This document shows positions 27,516 to 36,600 of a stretch of 64,000 bases of DNA, piece after piece. Positions within the stretch are counted from its first letter, which is position 1. Every line of letters begins with the position of its first letter. The DNA lies in assembly GCF_000092405.1 (NCBI RefSeq), contig NC_014220.1, positions 2,294,001 to 2,358,000 on the forward strand, read 5' to 3'. A program made the position numbers and the translations under genes. Source of the DNA: Syntrophothermus lipocalidus DSM 12680. GTDB lineage: Bacteria > Bacillota > Syntrophomonadia > Syntrophomonadales > Syntrophothermaceae. The notes under the pieces are model-generated. The model did not search any database. It saw only the letters and a program-made list of their open reading frames with translations, and had not been told where the DNA came from.

Positions 27516-28769
27516 CTACACGGGTTTGGGACACGTGTACGAACCTACCCGGACCTTGGCGGAACGCAGGGCCAGGATCAAGCCTTTGACACCCATGGTG
27601 GCACCAGAACACGAGAAAAGAGGGAACAACTGTTCAGGATCCAGGTTAAGGTTCCGTAGCTGGACCATGCTTACGCCGTTTCGGGTAACGAAATCGAGAA
27701 GGGTTCTTATTTCATCCTCCCGGTCGGTAAATCCGGGAAAGGTCAGCAAATTCAAGGAGACATATACGCCTTTTTTTCTGGCGTAACGGATAGATTCTTC
27801 TACATCTTCGAGCTGGAAATCTCGAGGTCGGTGATAAACAGCATAATTCTCCGGGCGGCAAGAAAAAATAGTCACCCTCATAGCGTCCAGCCCGGCATCG
27901 ACTATCTTCTTTATCCCCTCAGTAAAACCGGCGTTGGTGTTGAGGTTTATGGTGCCGCGGCCTGTTCTTTTGCGCATGGCCTTTACAGCTTCAGCCAAGA
28001 TTTCATGATTCAGAGAAGGTTCCCCTTCGCATCCCTGCCCGAAGCTTATAATCGCTTCTCGGGCTCGCGCCAGATGGTGCACCCCTACCTCGACAATCTC
28101 TTCTACTTCCGGCACGAAGTCAAGCCGATCCTGGGGTGAAACCGCGTCCCCGTGCTGTTCGGAAATACACCCTATGCATGCCGCGTTGCAAGCCGGGGAC
28201 GTGGGTATTCCCCCTTCCCAGCGCTCGTAGAATATGTTCTGCGCGGTAAAGCAGCTGTAGTGCTTGGCACAGTGCGAAAGGTGCTGCAGTATCCGGTTGT
28301 GAGAGTGGAGCGAAAGCCGCTTTTCGATCCTCTTCTCCAGGGATGGGGTGTTGTAGAAACGAGGGTGCCATTTGCGGTGTTCATCGGTTTGAATCGCAGC
28401 CACGTAAACTTCATCGCCTTTCAAAGCGACAGCCGCGTACCCTAGCAAGGGCAAGGTCTTTTTCCCTGTCGGCACAACCGTGGCCGGAAGATAGGTCCTC
28501 GTAAATCCCTGCGGCAAAAGGGCAGCCACAGCATAAACCCTGCCCCTGCCAGAGTAAGGGTTCGCTTCCAACAGGACCGCTTTACCCTGCTCCGGGTCCC
28601 AACCCACCGGGTAATGCTGAGGTACCATTACCAGAGACGCACCTGAGGGCAACCTCATCATTTCTCCTCGCTTCGGAAGGGCCCAGCTATCAGCGGTCCT
28701 CCCCAGCATCTGCAACTGGGGGTGTTCGAAGACACGCCCCTTCTCATCTGCGAATAGAGTCAAATACAT
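27516..28769 (-). CDS. Radical SAM protein of unknown function
   Basis: The 417-residue protein has a radical SAM cluster motif CNAACIGC (Cys 194, 198, 201, spacing CX3CX2C), unusually far from the N-terminus. A roughly 165-residue N-terminal domain precedes it and ends with further cysteines (CAKHYSC, 167 and 173). SAM-binding features such as ISFGQGCEGEPSL and INLNTNAGF follow. I place the start at the ATG at 28769 because AGAGGAG lies 8 nt upstream. The flanking genes (Fic relic, RHH regulator) give no substrate clue. It may be a tRNA- or protein-modifying enzyme. Confidence 0.85.
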   Translation of the reverse strand: MYLTLFADEKGRVFEHPQLQMLGRTADSWALPKRGEMMRLPSGASLVMVPQHYPVGWDPEQGKAVLLEANPYSGRGRVYAVAALLPQGFTRTYLPATVVPTGKKTLPLLGYAAVALKGDEVYVAAIQTDEHRKWHPRFYNTPSLEKRIEKRLSLHSHNRILQHLSHCAKHYSCFTAQNIFYERWEGGIPTSPACNAACIGCISEQHGDAVSPQDRLDFVPEVEEIVEVGVHHLARAREAIISFGQGCEGEPSLNHEILAEAVKAMRKRTGRGTINLNTNAGFTEGIKKIVDAGLDAMRVTIFSCRPENYAVYHRPRDFQLEDVEESIRYARKKGVYVSLNLLTFPGFTDREDEIRTLLDFVTRNGVSMVQLRNLNLDPEQLFPLFSCSGATMGVKGLILALRSAKVRVGSYTCPKPV

Positions 28770-28865
28770 GTAGGATTCTCCTCTCGACCGCACATACCTT
28801 ATCCAATTATCACTCTTATTTATTCTTTCATAGATAACCCTCGAGCTAATCCTAATACAACTGGT

Positions 28866-29114
28866 TCAATTGCCTAGCGTTTCCAGCCACCAATCCAAGC
28901 TTCTTTCGACGCAGCGGGCAACAAGCAAGGTAAAACTCCGGTAATCTCCTTTAATGTGTGCCTCGTCCAAAGCCTCGTAATATCTCAGACGGTCTCTTTT
29001 CTTGATGATGGCTGGAGGATAGCCTGCCTTTATCAGTTCGAAGTTCATCAGGATGCATATCAATACTAACATGACACTAACCCTTCTGTCTCCCACCCGT
29101 AAGCGGTCGCCCAT
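28866..29114 (-). pseudogene. Fic/DOC family protein, C-terminal remnant
   Basis: The 82-residue frame ends LMNFELIKAGYPPAIIKKRD, then RLRYYEALDEAHIKGDYRSF, the recognisable C-terminus of Fic-domain proteins (the region after the catalytic loop). The catalytic HPFxDGNGR motif is missing. In its place stands a scrambled GDRRVSVMLVLICI. No ribosome site precedes the first ATG. The gene has evidently lost about three quarters of its length, and a terminator of the neighbouring gene lies directly beside it. It should have no AMP-transferase activity. Confidence 0.7.
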
Positions 29115-29129
29115 GACATGCGCACCCCC

Positions 29130-29168
29130 AAAAAAAAGAGCCGAAACCTGTCGCGGCCGGCTCTTTTT
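29130..29168. terminator. Rho-independent terminator after the LysM/M23 peptidase gene
   Basis: AAAAAGAGCCG and CGGCTCTTTTT form an 11-bp stem with a 14-nt loop. On the minus strand eight T follow the stem, and on the plus strand a T-run closes it as well, so it can act in both directions. It begins about 15 nt after the stop at 29184. Confidence 0.88.
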
Positions 29169-29183
29169 GGGTTACGGTCAGTT

Positions 29184-30032
29184 TTAGCGTGACAAGAACA
29201 ACAGAGGGTTTTTTACCTCGTCGTCCACGCGAACTTCGAAATGCAGGTGAGGCCCCGTACTTACTCCCGAACTTCCCACCTCTGCTATCACCTGTCCCCG
29301 CCTTACTTTTTGCCCCTTTTTGACCTTTATTTTGCTGGCGTGCCCGTAAAGCGTGGTTTTGTTTCCCGGGTGTTTTATTATCACCGTTTGCCCATAAACC
29401 GGTTTCCAACCCGCAAATATCACCTCTCCTGCGTCCGCGGCACGGATAGGTGTTCCCTTTTTGGCTGCGATGTCTACCCCGTGATGAAACCCTGATTTCC
29501 GCCCCCCGAACTTTGAAGTAATGGTTCCTACTAACGGCCAACTCAGAGCGGAAGTCAAGAAGCCACGGGAGGTTGGAGCAACAACCGGATACGGCTTGCT
29601 TCCCGGAATTAACAGAACTGTACCGGCTCTCAGGCGTTCCGGCCTGGTAATCCGGTTAGCGTTAAGGATTTCGTTAACGTCCGCCTGATACATGCGGGCA
29701 ATCTTCCACACGGTCTCGCCCGTCTTTACCCGGTGTAACCTTGATTGCCGGTAGGGAATTTTAATCAGCTGTCCTTCTAACAGTAAGCTGTTGTCGTCAA
29801 GACCGTTCATCGCCATCAGCACTTCTACGTCGATGCCCAAGTTGCGGGCTATACCCCACAGTGTTTCTCCCCTCGCTACCCGGTGCAACCTGGTTTCGCT
29901 GTCAGCGGCAGAAGTACCGCTTCTCACGCAAGGGACAAAGTCGTCGCGGGTAATCCAGGCCTGGGCGCGACCTGGGGCCAGGCTTATAACCAGAGCCAAT
30001 ACAAGTGCCAGTTTCCCCGCTTTTGGGAACAT
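29184..30032 (-). CDS. Secreted LysM-LysM-M23 peptidoglycan endopeptidase
   Basis: The 282-residue protein has a signal peptide (MFPKAGKLALVLALVISLAP), two LysM repeats (LHRVARGETLWGIARNLGI and LHRVKTGETVWKIARMY) and a LytM/M23 domain with all zinc ligands (HHGVD, YGHAS, GPHLHFEV). It should cut peptide cross-links of peptidoglycan. The start is ATG 30032 with GAGGTGG upstream; the frame is open to 30083. It is flanked by terminators on both sides and forms a single-gene unit. It could serve in spore engulfment or wall turnover. Confidence 0.92.
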   Translation of the reverse strand: MFPKAGKLALVLALVISLAPGRAQAWITRDDFVPCVRSGTSAADSETRLHRVARGETLWGIARNLGIDVEVLMAMNGLDDNSLLLEGQLIKIPYRQSRLHRVKTGETVWKIARMYQADVNEILNANRITRPERLRAGTVLLIPGSKPYPVVAPTSRGFLTSALSWPLVGTITSKFGGRKSGFHHGVDIAAKKGTPIRAADAGEVIFAGWKPVYGQTVIIKHPGNKTTLYGHASKIKVKKGQKVRRGQVIAEVGSSGVSTGPHLHFEVRVDDEVKNPLLFLSR

Positions 30033-30049
30033 AATTCCACCTCGAAGAA

Positions 30050-30078
30050 AAAAATAAGGGTCAATCACCCTTATTTTT
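30050..30078 (-). terminator. Rho-independent terminator after rho
   Basis: A perfect 12-bp stem AAAAATAAGGGT / ACCCTTATTTTT with a 5-nt loop lies about 40 nt after the rho stop. On the minus strand the stem ends in a run of seven T. Confidence 0.85.
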
Positions 30079-30116
30079 CCCAACAGTGCACAGATTATAC
30101 CGGTTTCGGCCTTTTT

Positions 30117-31373
30117 TTAGTTATCGGCAAACACCATGGGGGCTGCCCGCAGCAGGTCTCGATTCGATTTGGTTTTTCTCAACGTGTCGATCATTATCTC
30201 CATTATTTCGGTTGTCTGGTAATTGCTGAACATCCGCCTTAAGTTCCACATCAGTTCCAACTCTTCCGGAGAAAGAAGGAGCTCCTCTTTGCGAGTACCA
30301 GAACGTTTGAGATCGATGGCTGGGAAAATCCGCCTTTCGGCTAGCTTTCGATCCAAGACCAGTTCCATATTACCTGTTCCTTTGAACTCTTCAAATATAA
30401 CCTCGTCCATACGCGAACCGGTCTCTACCAAGGCCGTAGCCAAAACAGTCAAGCTACCTCCTTCTTCAATCTTGCGGGCAGCACCGAAAAAGCGCTTGGG
30501 CTTGTTCAACGAAGCGGGGTCAAGCCCTCCCGAAAGGGTCCGGCCACTGGGGGGAATTACTAAATTGTGGGCCCTTGCCAGGCGGGTTAAGCTGTCGAGG
30601 AGGATAACCACGTCCTGCTTATGCTCTACTAAACGTTTCGCCCTCTCAAGCACCATTTCCGCGACCTTTACGTGGTTGTCAGGGGGCTCGTCGAAGGTAG
30701 AAGCGATTACCTCCGCTTGTACCGAACGCTGCATATCGGTTACTTCTTCTGGACGCTCGTCGACGAGCAAAATAAATACTATTATTTCCGGGTGATTAGT
30801 AATAATGCCGTTGGCAATCTTTTGCAACAGTACTGTTTTTCCTGCTTTGGGGGGAGCAACTATCAACCCCCTCTGTCCCTTTCCGATAGGAGCTACCAGG
30901 TCTATTATGCGGGTACTGATTTCATGGGAGGTAGTTTCTAGCTTGATTTTTTCGTAGGGGTATAACGGGGTCAGCGCATCGAAGTGCAAGCGTCGGGGAG
31001 ATTCTTCGGCCGCAAACCCGTTAACTTTCTCCACCTTAAGCAAAGCGAAAAACCTTTCGCTGTCCTTTGGCGGCCTTACCTGTCCGGATACCCGGTCCCC
31101 AGTCCTCAAATCGAACTTGCGTATCTGCGATGGAGAAACATAAATATCATCCTGGCTGGGGAGATAAGCAAAGGGTCGCAAGAAACCGTAGCCGTCGGGC
31201 AGAATCTCGAGTACTCCTGATGCTTCCAAAAGCTGGTCTGAGTTGGTAAGCGCCTTCATTATCTCGAATACTAACTCTTTTTTTCGCAGGCGAGAGTACC
31301 CGGTTAGATTAAGCTCTCTGGCCATTTGGTACAACTCGACCATGGTTTTCTGTTCCAGTTCCGATAAGTTCAA
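30117..31373 (-). CDS. rho: Transcription termination factor Rho
   Basis: The 418-residue hexameric RNA helicase has the N-terminal helix bundle ([20 protein letters not shown]), the RNA-binding cold-shock-like domain ([20 protein letters not shown]), the Walker A motif [14 protein letters not shown] and the Q-loop/R-loop region (LTRLARAHN). It starts within the stop of the DUF2062 gene (4-nt overlap). The position after glpX and before rpmE matches B. subtilis, except for insertions. Confidence 0.97.
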   Translation of the reverse strand: MNLSELEQKTMVELYQMARELNLTGYSRLRKKELVFEIMKALTNSDQLLEASGVLEILPDGYGFLRPFAYLPSQDDIYVSPSQIRKFDLRTGDRVSGQVRPPKDSERFFALLKVEKVNGFAAEESPRRLHFDALTPLYPYEKIKLETTSHEISTRIIDLVAPIGKGQRGLIVAPPKAGKTVLLQKIANGIITNHPEIIVFILLVDERPEEVTDMQRSVQAEVIASTFDEPPDNHVKVAEMVLERAKRLVEHKQDVVILLDSLTRLARAHNLVIPPSGRTLSGGLDPASLNKPKRFFGAARKIEEGGSLTVLATALVETGSRMDEVIFEEFKGTGNMELVLDRKLAERRIFPAIDLKRSGTRKEELLLSPEELELMWNLRRMFSNYQTTEIMEIMIDTLRKTKSNRDLLRAAPMVFADN

Positions 31374-31828
31374 CCAATATCCTCCTCTCTGGTTGACAGC
31401 AAACTAATAATTCTTTGTCTATATTTTGACAGGAGCACCACTAATACCCCCACCAAAATTGCTCCTAACACCACTGTGTTGGTAATCAGTCCCACCACGA
31501 AAACCTTGGAATAGGCTAAACAAGTCTGAAAGACCAAGCGGGGCGACTCAAGAGGCCAGCTGAAAACCTTTCCCAAATAATTCCCCGTCAAAGCCGCCCC
31601 CACTTTGAAGTTCAAGTATAACATTACAGGAAACAACGGTTTAAATAGAGTCTCTCCAGCAACAGCAGCCACTATGTTGGTGCGAGAAATAAAAGCAACT
31701 GCCACAGCTATCGGAAGCCCAAATCCCATGGTAGGAAGAAAATTCACGCAGGAACCGAGGGCGAAGCCCACGGCTATTCGTAGGGCCGCATCTTCCTTTT
31801 TAAACACGCGCAACAGCAGGTCTGACAA
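31370..31828 (-). CDS. DUF2062 membrane protein
   Basis: The protein has the DUF2062 pattern [21 protein letters not shown] followed by two or three membrane helices. The function is unknown; some relatives are fused to glycosyltransferases. The frame begins formally at TTG 31828, which has no ribosome site. Homologues carry about ten more basic residues, and these are encoded here upstream (ISRIKRLRKS). An ATT at 31858 with GTGAGGAT upstream may be the real start. The gene overlaps rho by 4 nt. Confidence 0.8.
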   Translation of the reverse strand: MSDLLLRVFKKEDAALRIAVGFALGSCVNFLPTMGFGLPIAVAVAFISRTNIVAAVAGETLFKPLFPVMLYLNFKVGAALTGNYLGKVFSWPLESPRLVFQTCLAYSKVFVVGLITNTVVLGAILVGVLVVLLSKYRQRIISLLSTREEDIG

Positions 31829-31882
31829 CGACTTACGCAGGCGCTTGATCCTAGAAATAGTACAACATCCTCACTTATCTCT

Positions 31883-32869
31883 TTATGGTTCAAATACTTT
31901 AATTCTATTATCCTTGAAAAGCGGTTTTCTATCAAGCTGATGATCTGCCACAATGTATCTTACCGTCCCGGACGTACCCCTCATCACCAGGCTGTGGGTT
32001 CGAGCTCTCCTTGCCGAATACCGCACTCCTTTCAAGAGATCTCCATCGGTTATACCAGTAGCGGCGAAAATTACATCCTCCGACTGTACTAATTCTTCCA
32101 AAGTGAATAAATGGTTAATGTCGGATATCCCCATGCTACGAGCTCTTTCTACCTCTGCCTCTTCCGTCGGCCAAAGCCGTCCCTGAAAGTCGCCGCCCAA
32201 GCAACGTAGGGCTGCCGCCGAAATAACCCCTTCCGGAGCTCCGCCAATCCCCATCAATATATCGACTCCGGATCCTGGATAAGCAGCCGCCACTGCCGGG
32301 GAAACGTCTCCATCCGTAATCAGCTTAATCCGGGCTCCCGCCATCCTGATTTCCTCTATCAACTCCTGGTGCCGGGGTCGATCCAAAACCACCACCGTTA
32401 GTTCGCATATCTTCTTATTCAAAGCTTTGGCCACTTCTTTCAAGTTGTCCTTTACCGGGGCATCTAAACTTACCCTGCCTTTGCACTCAGGGCCTACCGC
32501 AATCTTGTCCATATACATGTCTGGAGCATGAAGCAGGGTACCCCGAGGCGCCACTGCTAACACGGCAATAGCTCCGGTTAAGCCCTTGGCCACTATGTTT
32601 GTCCCTTCCAGCGGATCTACAGCAACATCGACCATGGGAGGCACCCCCATACCAACTCTTTCTCCGATGTACAACATGGGGGCCTCATCCATTTCCCCTT
32701 CACCAATGACAACAATACCGTCAATCTGAACTGTATCGAAAGTTGCCCTCATGGCTGAGACGGCAGCCTCATCCGCCGCGTCCTTGTTGCCTCTCCCCAT
32801 CCACCTAGCAGCGGATAAAGCAGCTGCTTCGGTAACCCTCACAAACTCCAGTGCGAGTTCCCTCTCCAT
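31883..32869 (-). CDS. glpX: Fructose-1,6-bisphosphatase, class II
   Basis: The 328-residue GlpX has the metal-binding motifs [14 protein letters not shown] and [17 protein letters not shown], plus [17 protein letters not shown] for substrate binding. It dephosphorylates fructose-1,6-bisphosphate in gluconeogenesis. It stands with fba and tal in a sugar-phosphate cluster, as in B. subtilis (fbaA-ywjH-ywjI). Confidence 0.95.
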   Translation of the reverse strand: MERELALEFVRVTEAAALSAARWMGRGNKDAADEAAVSAMRATFDTVQIDGIVVIGEGEMDEAPMLYIGERVGMGVPPMVDVAVDPLEGTNIVAKGLTGAIAVLAVAPRGTLLHAPDMYMDKIAVGPECKGRVSLDAPVKDNLKEVAKALNKKICELTVVVLDRPRHQELIEEIRMAGARIKLITDGDVSPAVAAAYPGSGVDILMGIGGAPEGVISAAALRCLGGDFQGRLWPTEEAEVERARSMGISDINHLFTLEELVQSEDVIFAATGITDGDLLKGVRYSARRARTHSLVMRGTSGTVRYIVADHQLDRKPLFKDNRIKVFEP

Positions 32870-32900
32870 TGTGGTTTCCCTCCCTTGCCGTAACCCGGCC

Positions 32901-33545
32901 TCACGCCCTTACCTTCTTCCAATCCTCCAAAAACCTAGCTATACCCAGGTCTGTCATAGGATGCCTTACCATCTGCTTGATAACGTTGTAGGGAACCGTG
33001 GCTATGTGAGCTCCGATCTTGGCAGCTTCCACCACGTGTACCGGGTGTCTTATGCTGGCTGCTATGATCTCGGTGTCGATGAGGTACTGGTTGAAAATAG
33101 ACACTATATCGTCCAATACCGTCAGCCCGTTATTTCCGGTATCGTCAATTCTGCCGATAAAAGGACTGACGAAACTGGCCCCGGCGCGGGCTGCGAGCAA
33201 AGCCTGGGCTGGAGAAAAAACCAGAGTAGCATTAGTCCTTATCCCCTTATCAGCCAGTAATCTAATGGCCCTCAACCCGCTTTCGCTCATGGGAATTTTG
33301 ATAACTACGTTCGGGTGAATAGCCGCTAATTCCTGGGCTTCAGCTATCATGCCTGCTGTGTCCATGCTTATGACTTCAGCACTAATTGGTCCATCCACTA
33401 TACCACATATTTCCTTTACCACGGTCTTAAAATCTTTTCCTTCCCGGGCAACCAAGGTAGGATTAGTGGTAACTCCAGCCAAAAACCCCATGTCGTTTAT
33501 TTCCTTTATTTCTTCCACGTTGGCCGAATCGATAAAAATGCGCAA
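32901..33545 (-). CDS. tal: Transaldolase (TalC/MipB type)
   Basis: The 214-residue short transaldolase starts [15 protein letters not shown] and has [11 protein letters not shown] and the Schiff-base lysine in [12 protein letters not shown]. The start is TTG 33545 with GGGGGAG 7 nt upstream. The frame is open to 33611, but the extra 22 residues have no counterpart in the family (about 212-218). It exchanges three-carbon units between fructose-6-phosphate and erythrose-4-phosphate. Confidence 0.94.
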   Translation of the reverse strand: MRIFIDSANVEEIKEINDMGFLAGVTTNPTLVAREGKDFKTVVKEICGIVDGPISAEVISMDTAGMIAEAQELAAIHPNVVIKIPMSESGLRAIRLLADKGIRTNATLVFSPAQALLAARAGASFVSPFIGRIDDTGNNGLTVLDDIVSIFNQYLIDTEIIAASIRHPVHVVEAAKIGAHIATVPYNVIKQMVRHPMTDLGIARFLEDWKKVRA

Positions 33546-33609
33546 TGCCAAACTCCCCCTTTCTTTCACCCTGACAGCAGCCAGCCAAAAACCAACAACG
33601 CTCCTCCCC

Positions 33610-33650
33610 AATTCTTAATTCTTAATTCTTAATTCTTAATTCTAAATTCT
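33610..33650. repeat. Tandem heptamer repeat at the end of fba
   Basis: The 7-bp unit AATTCTT is repeated almost six times (the last two copies carry a T-to-A change or are partial). It covers the fba stop codon and the first 32 nt of the fba-tal gap. On the minus strand the unit reads AAGAATT. Such runs change length easily by slippage. Confidence 0.9.
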
Positions 33651-34496
33651 ACCCGCGCTTCCAAACAGTCTTATCTTTTCCCTTATTATTTCTACGGCCG
33701 CTTCCCTGGCTGGGCCGAGAATTTTCCGAGGATCGATTTCGCGCTCGTTCTTGGCTAGTTCCTCCCGCATCTTCCCTACGAACGCTTCCCGGATATTGGT
33801 GTCAATGTTTACCTTTCTCACGCCCAAACTGATAGCCTTCCGGATCTGATCGTCCGGTACCCCGGATGAACCGTGCAGAACGATTGGTATATTAGTAAGT
33901 TGGCGAATCTTGGCCAGCCGGTCGAAATCAAGACGGGGTTCGCCTTTGTACTGCCCGTGCGCCGTCCCTATGGCCACCGCCAGCGAATCCACCCCTGTCT
34001 GTTCTACGAAATACCGAGCTTCTTCAGGATCCGTAAACATTGCCTCGCGCTCGTCTACCGACACGTTATCTTCCGTACCGCCTATTTTCCCCAACTCTGC
34101 TTCCACCGATACTCCAACGGCTCGAGCGATCTCTATCACTTTTTTGGTGATAGCGATGTTTTCCTCCAGAGGCAATTTTGAACCATCATACATGACCGAA
34201 GTGAATCCACCTCTGATACAGCGAATTACCTGCTCAAAACTGGTACCGTGATCAAGATGCAGGGCTACTGGTATGTCCTCGTCTCCTGCCGCAATTTTCA
34301 CCATTCCGGTAATGAAGTCGAGCCCGGCGTACTGGATGGCTCCTTGACTGGCCTGCATTATGACCGGAGCCTTTTCAAGCCTAGCAGCTTCCATGATGGC
34401 TTGAACGATCTCCATGTTGTTGGCATTGAAGGCGCCTACCGCGTACCCCCCTTTCTCCGCTTGTACCAATAGATCAGCTACAGGTACCAAAGCCAT
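33642..34496 (-). CDS. fba: Fructose-bisphosphate aldolase, class II
   Basis: The 284-residue zinc aldolase has the catalytic Asp and His in PVALHLDHGTSFE, and further ligands in EAELGKIGG and PIVLHGSSGVPD. The start is the ATG at 34496 with GAGAGGTG upstream; the formal frame opens 9 nt earlier. It cleaves fructose-1,6-bisphosphate. The position after spo0F matches B. subtilis. Confidence 0.96.
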   Translation of the reverse strand: MALVPVADLLVQAEKGGYAVGAFNANNMEIVQAIMEAARLEKAPVIMQASQGAIQYAGLDFITGMVKIAAGDEDIPVALHLDHGTSFEQVIRCIRGGFTSVMYDGSKLPLEENIAITKKVIEIARAVGVSVEAELGKIGGTEDNVSVDEREAMFTDPEEARYFVEQTGVDSLAVAIGTAHGQYKGEPRLDFDRLAKIRQLTNIPIVLHGSSGVPDDQIRKAISLGVRKVNIDTNIREAFVGKMREELAKNEREIDPRKILGPAREAAVEIIREKIRLFGSAGRI

Positions 34497-34567
34497 TATC
34501 CTCACCTCTCTGACGTGATATTATGTAAATCGCAAAGCCCACTTATGTACAAGAAACGCGGTGCAGC

Positions 34568-34927
34568 CTAGCCGAGTTCTTCGGCCACCATTTCTCTCAA
34601 AACAGATATATCAAACGGCTTCACAATGTACCTTCTAACCCCTATTTTTTGGGATTTTTCTATGAGTTCGATTTCACCGTAAGCGGTCATCAAAATAATC
34701 GGTATATTCTCACTTATGTTTAGTATTTCCTCCGACGCCTCTATCCCGTTCATATTCGGCATTTTCATGTCCATCAACACTATATCGGGGATGCTTTTTC
34801 GCACTTCCTCAACAGCCTGCCTGCCGTCAGCCGCGACAGTTACCTCGAACCCCTCCTGCTTGAACAGTTCCTCCAAAAGCCGGCGAATTCCTTTCTGGTC
34901 ATCGACGACCAACATACGTCGAGCCAT
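34568..34927 (-). CDS. spo0F: Spo0F-type single-domain response regulator
   Basis: The 119-residue receiver domain has DD at 9-10, the phosphoacceptor Asp53 in VLMDMKMP, Thr81 in ILMTAYG and Lys in IVKPFD. There is no output domain. It stands between pyrG and fba, as spo0F does in B. subtilis, though six genes intervene before pyrG here. It may relay phosphate toward Spo0A, but a phosphorelay is uncommon in Clostridia, so the function is inferred from position. Confidence 0.88.
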   Translation of the reverse strand: MARRMLVVDDQKGIRRLLEELFKQEGFEVTVAADGRQAVEEVRKSIPDIVLMDMKMPNMNGIEASEEILNISENIPIILMTAYGEIELIEKSQKIGVRRYIVKPFDISVLREMVAEELG

Positions 34928-35021
34928 CCTTTTCCTCCCTCCAAGCTAGTGCTTCATCGAGAGTATCGTACACTCGATATCCGCCCTTAAAAGCATTATA
35001 TACATTTATTGGCACTTATGG

Positions 35022-35621
35022 CTAGAATCCCCCTGCCGCTACCCCCAACAGAACTATCATTATCACTAAAAGCAACCCTGTTATCACCATGGGAAAAGCC
35101 CACAACATTATTGCCTGTGATGTTGACACCTTTAGTGCCTCGCGCAGGGCCACGACTTGCAGGCCAACGGTCCAAAGGCATATTCCCAACGTCAGCAAAA
35201 TGACCAAAGACTCCCAAACAAACACCCGTCCCAGCAGCCGAAAGGCCGGCCCCAAAGTGCTGGGCAAGTTAGCCAAAGCCAAAGCTGCTAACAGGCCTCG
35301 ACCGTTTCCCCGTTGGTACAACACTTCGGATGCCAATGAATAGACCGCTGCCGAAACAAACCATATTAATAACGACACCACTACATACCCTACCCCGTAT
35401 ACCAGAGAAAAATTGGCTACACGGTCAGCAAGCACACTCCAATCCGGCGGCAAACCAGAAACTACATTTCCCCTGAAAAGGCTGAAACTGACCACAGCCC
35501 CGAACCCCAAAGCCGCCAACCAAATCGCAAAAACCTGCCTGAGAGGCTTTTCCTCTCCCACGTAGCGAAAGGTCGCAGCCGGGTTAAAGAATACCCCGTA
35601 GACTAATTCGTGTGCCCGCAA
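35022..35621 (-). CDS. Yip1-family membrane protein
   Basis: The 199-residue protein has about five membrane helices and the Yip1-domain layout, beginning with a short cytoplasmic segment with YGVFFNPAATFRYVGEEKP. Bacterial Yip1 proteins have no proven function. The gene sits between sppA and spo0F. Confidence 0.75.
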   Translation of the reverse strand: MRAHELVYGVFFNPAATFRYVGEEKPLRQVFAIWLAALGFGAVVSFSLFRGNVVSGLPPDWSVLADRVANFSLVYGVGYVVVSLLIWFVSAAVYSLASEVLYQRGNGRGLLAALALANLPSTLGPAFRLLGRVFVWESLVILLTLGICLWTVGLQVVALREALKVSTSQAIMLWAFPMVITGLLLVIMIVLLGVAAGGF

Positions 35622-35712
35622 GTTCCTCCCCCCTTCCCCAAGAATGCAAAAAGACCATCTGATATTCTGCCGTGTTAGACTTTGCCTTGCGACTCCTAAC
35701 CTTGAAAGCAGT

Positions 35713-36600
35713 TCATCTTATACTTAGATAAGGCTGAAGAATAGCCTTTGAATTCAGTAACTGGGAAAAAACCTTGGAAAAAGGATCTTGTGGGTTTAAC
35801 TCGATGACTTGCGGTTCTCCGGACAGGTTAGCCAGTTCCTTTGTCCTTTCCAAAGCATCGTAGTAGTTGCCCAGGTGATCGACGAGCCCTATTTGTTTAG
35901 CCTTGTTTCCGGTCATGACTCTACCATCTGCAATAGTTCGTATCTCGTCAGGGCTCATCTTGCCCCGCCTACCTTTCTCTACCTGGAGCAAAAACTGCTG
36001 GTAAACATCATCAACCAATTCTTCCAGCAATTTTCTCTCTTCAGGAGATAGTTTTCGGGTTATGGATCCCATATCTTTGTATGAACCACTTTTTATTACC
36101 TCAGTTTCGATCCCCATTCTACTGAACAGTTCTTCCAGATTTACCTGCTCAGTTATGACTCCAATACTGCCGGTAGTAGTAGCCGGGTTGGCAAATATCT
36201 CATCGCAGCTAGCAGCAACCCAGTATCCGCCGGAAGCAGCTACATCTCCCATTGAAGCCACCAGGGGTTTCCCCTTCTTTTTTAGCCGCTCTATCTCCCT
36301 TGCGATTTCTTGGGCGGCTACCGCACTACCTCCCGGACTATCTATGCGAATTAGAACTGCCTTTATGTCGTCCCTTTTTCCGGCCTCTCGTAAAGCTTCC
36401 ATAATCTCCTCTGTCTGGGTAGCTCCCCCGTACCCCTGGCTGGCCCCACTCAACACGCCCTCAATCCTCACCACTCCGATTGCTCCCCCGGCTCCGACCA
36501 TGGACGCTGACCCGGAAGTATCGGGAGACCATTTTACCGCCAACACCAGCACAGCTAAGCAAAAAGCCACGATAAGGCCAACCACTAACCTCTGCCTCAC
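35713..36600 (-). CDS. sppA: Signal peptide peptidase SppA
   Basis: The 295-residue membrane-anchored serine protease has an N-terminal helix (4-22) and the catalytic pair Ser123 in GDVAASGGYWVA and Lys175 in GSYKDMGS. The 52-residue spacing matches B. subtilis SppA (Ser147/Lys199). It degrades remnant signal peptides and affects lantibiotic resistance in Bacillus. Its ATG overlaps the alanine-racemase stop by 4 nt. Confidence 0.93.
   Translation of the reverse strand: MRQRLVVGLIVAFCLAVLVLAVKWSPDTSGSASMVGAGGAIGVVRIEGVLSGASQGYGGATQTEEIMEALREAGKRDDIKAVLIRIDSPGGSAVAAQEIAREIERLKKKGKPLVASMGDVAASGGYWVAASCDEIFANPATTTGSIGVITEQVNLEELFSRMGIETEVIKSGSYKDMGSITRKLSPEERKLLEELVDDVYQQFLLQVEKGRRGKMSPDEIRTIADGRVMTGNKAKQIGLVDHLGNYYDALERTKELANLSGEPQVIELNPQDPFSKVFSQLLNSKAILQPYLSIR

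Noticed and set aside
29077-29541. 154-codon minus-strand frame across the M23 peptidase terminator
   Set aside because: It reads a different frame of the peptidase gene and runs through its terminator. The peptidase frame has complete catalytic motifs.
33610-33650. CRISPR-like array
   Set aside because: The repeats are 7 bp, directly adjacent and without spacers. They form a simple tandem repeat.
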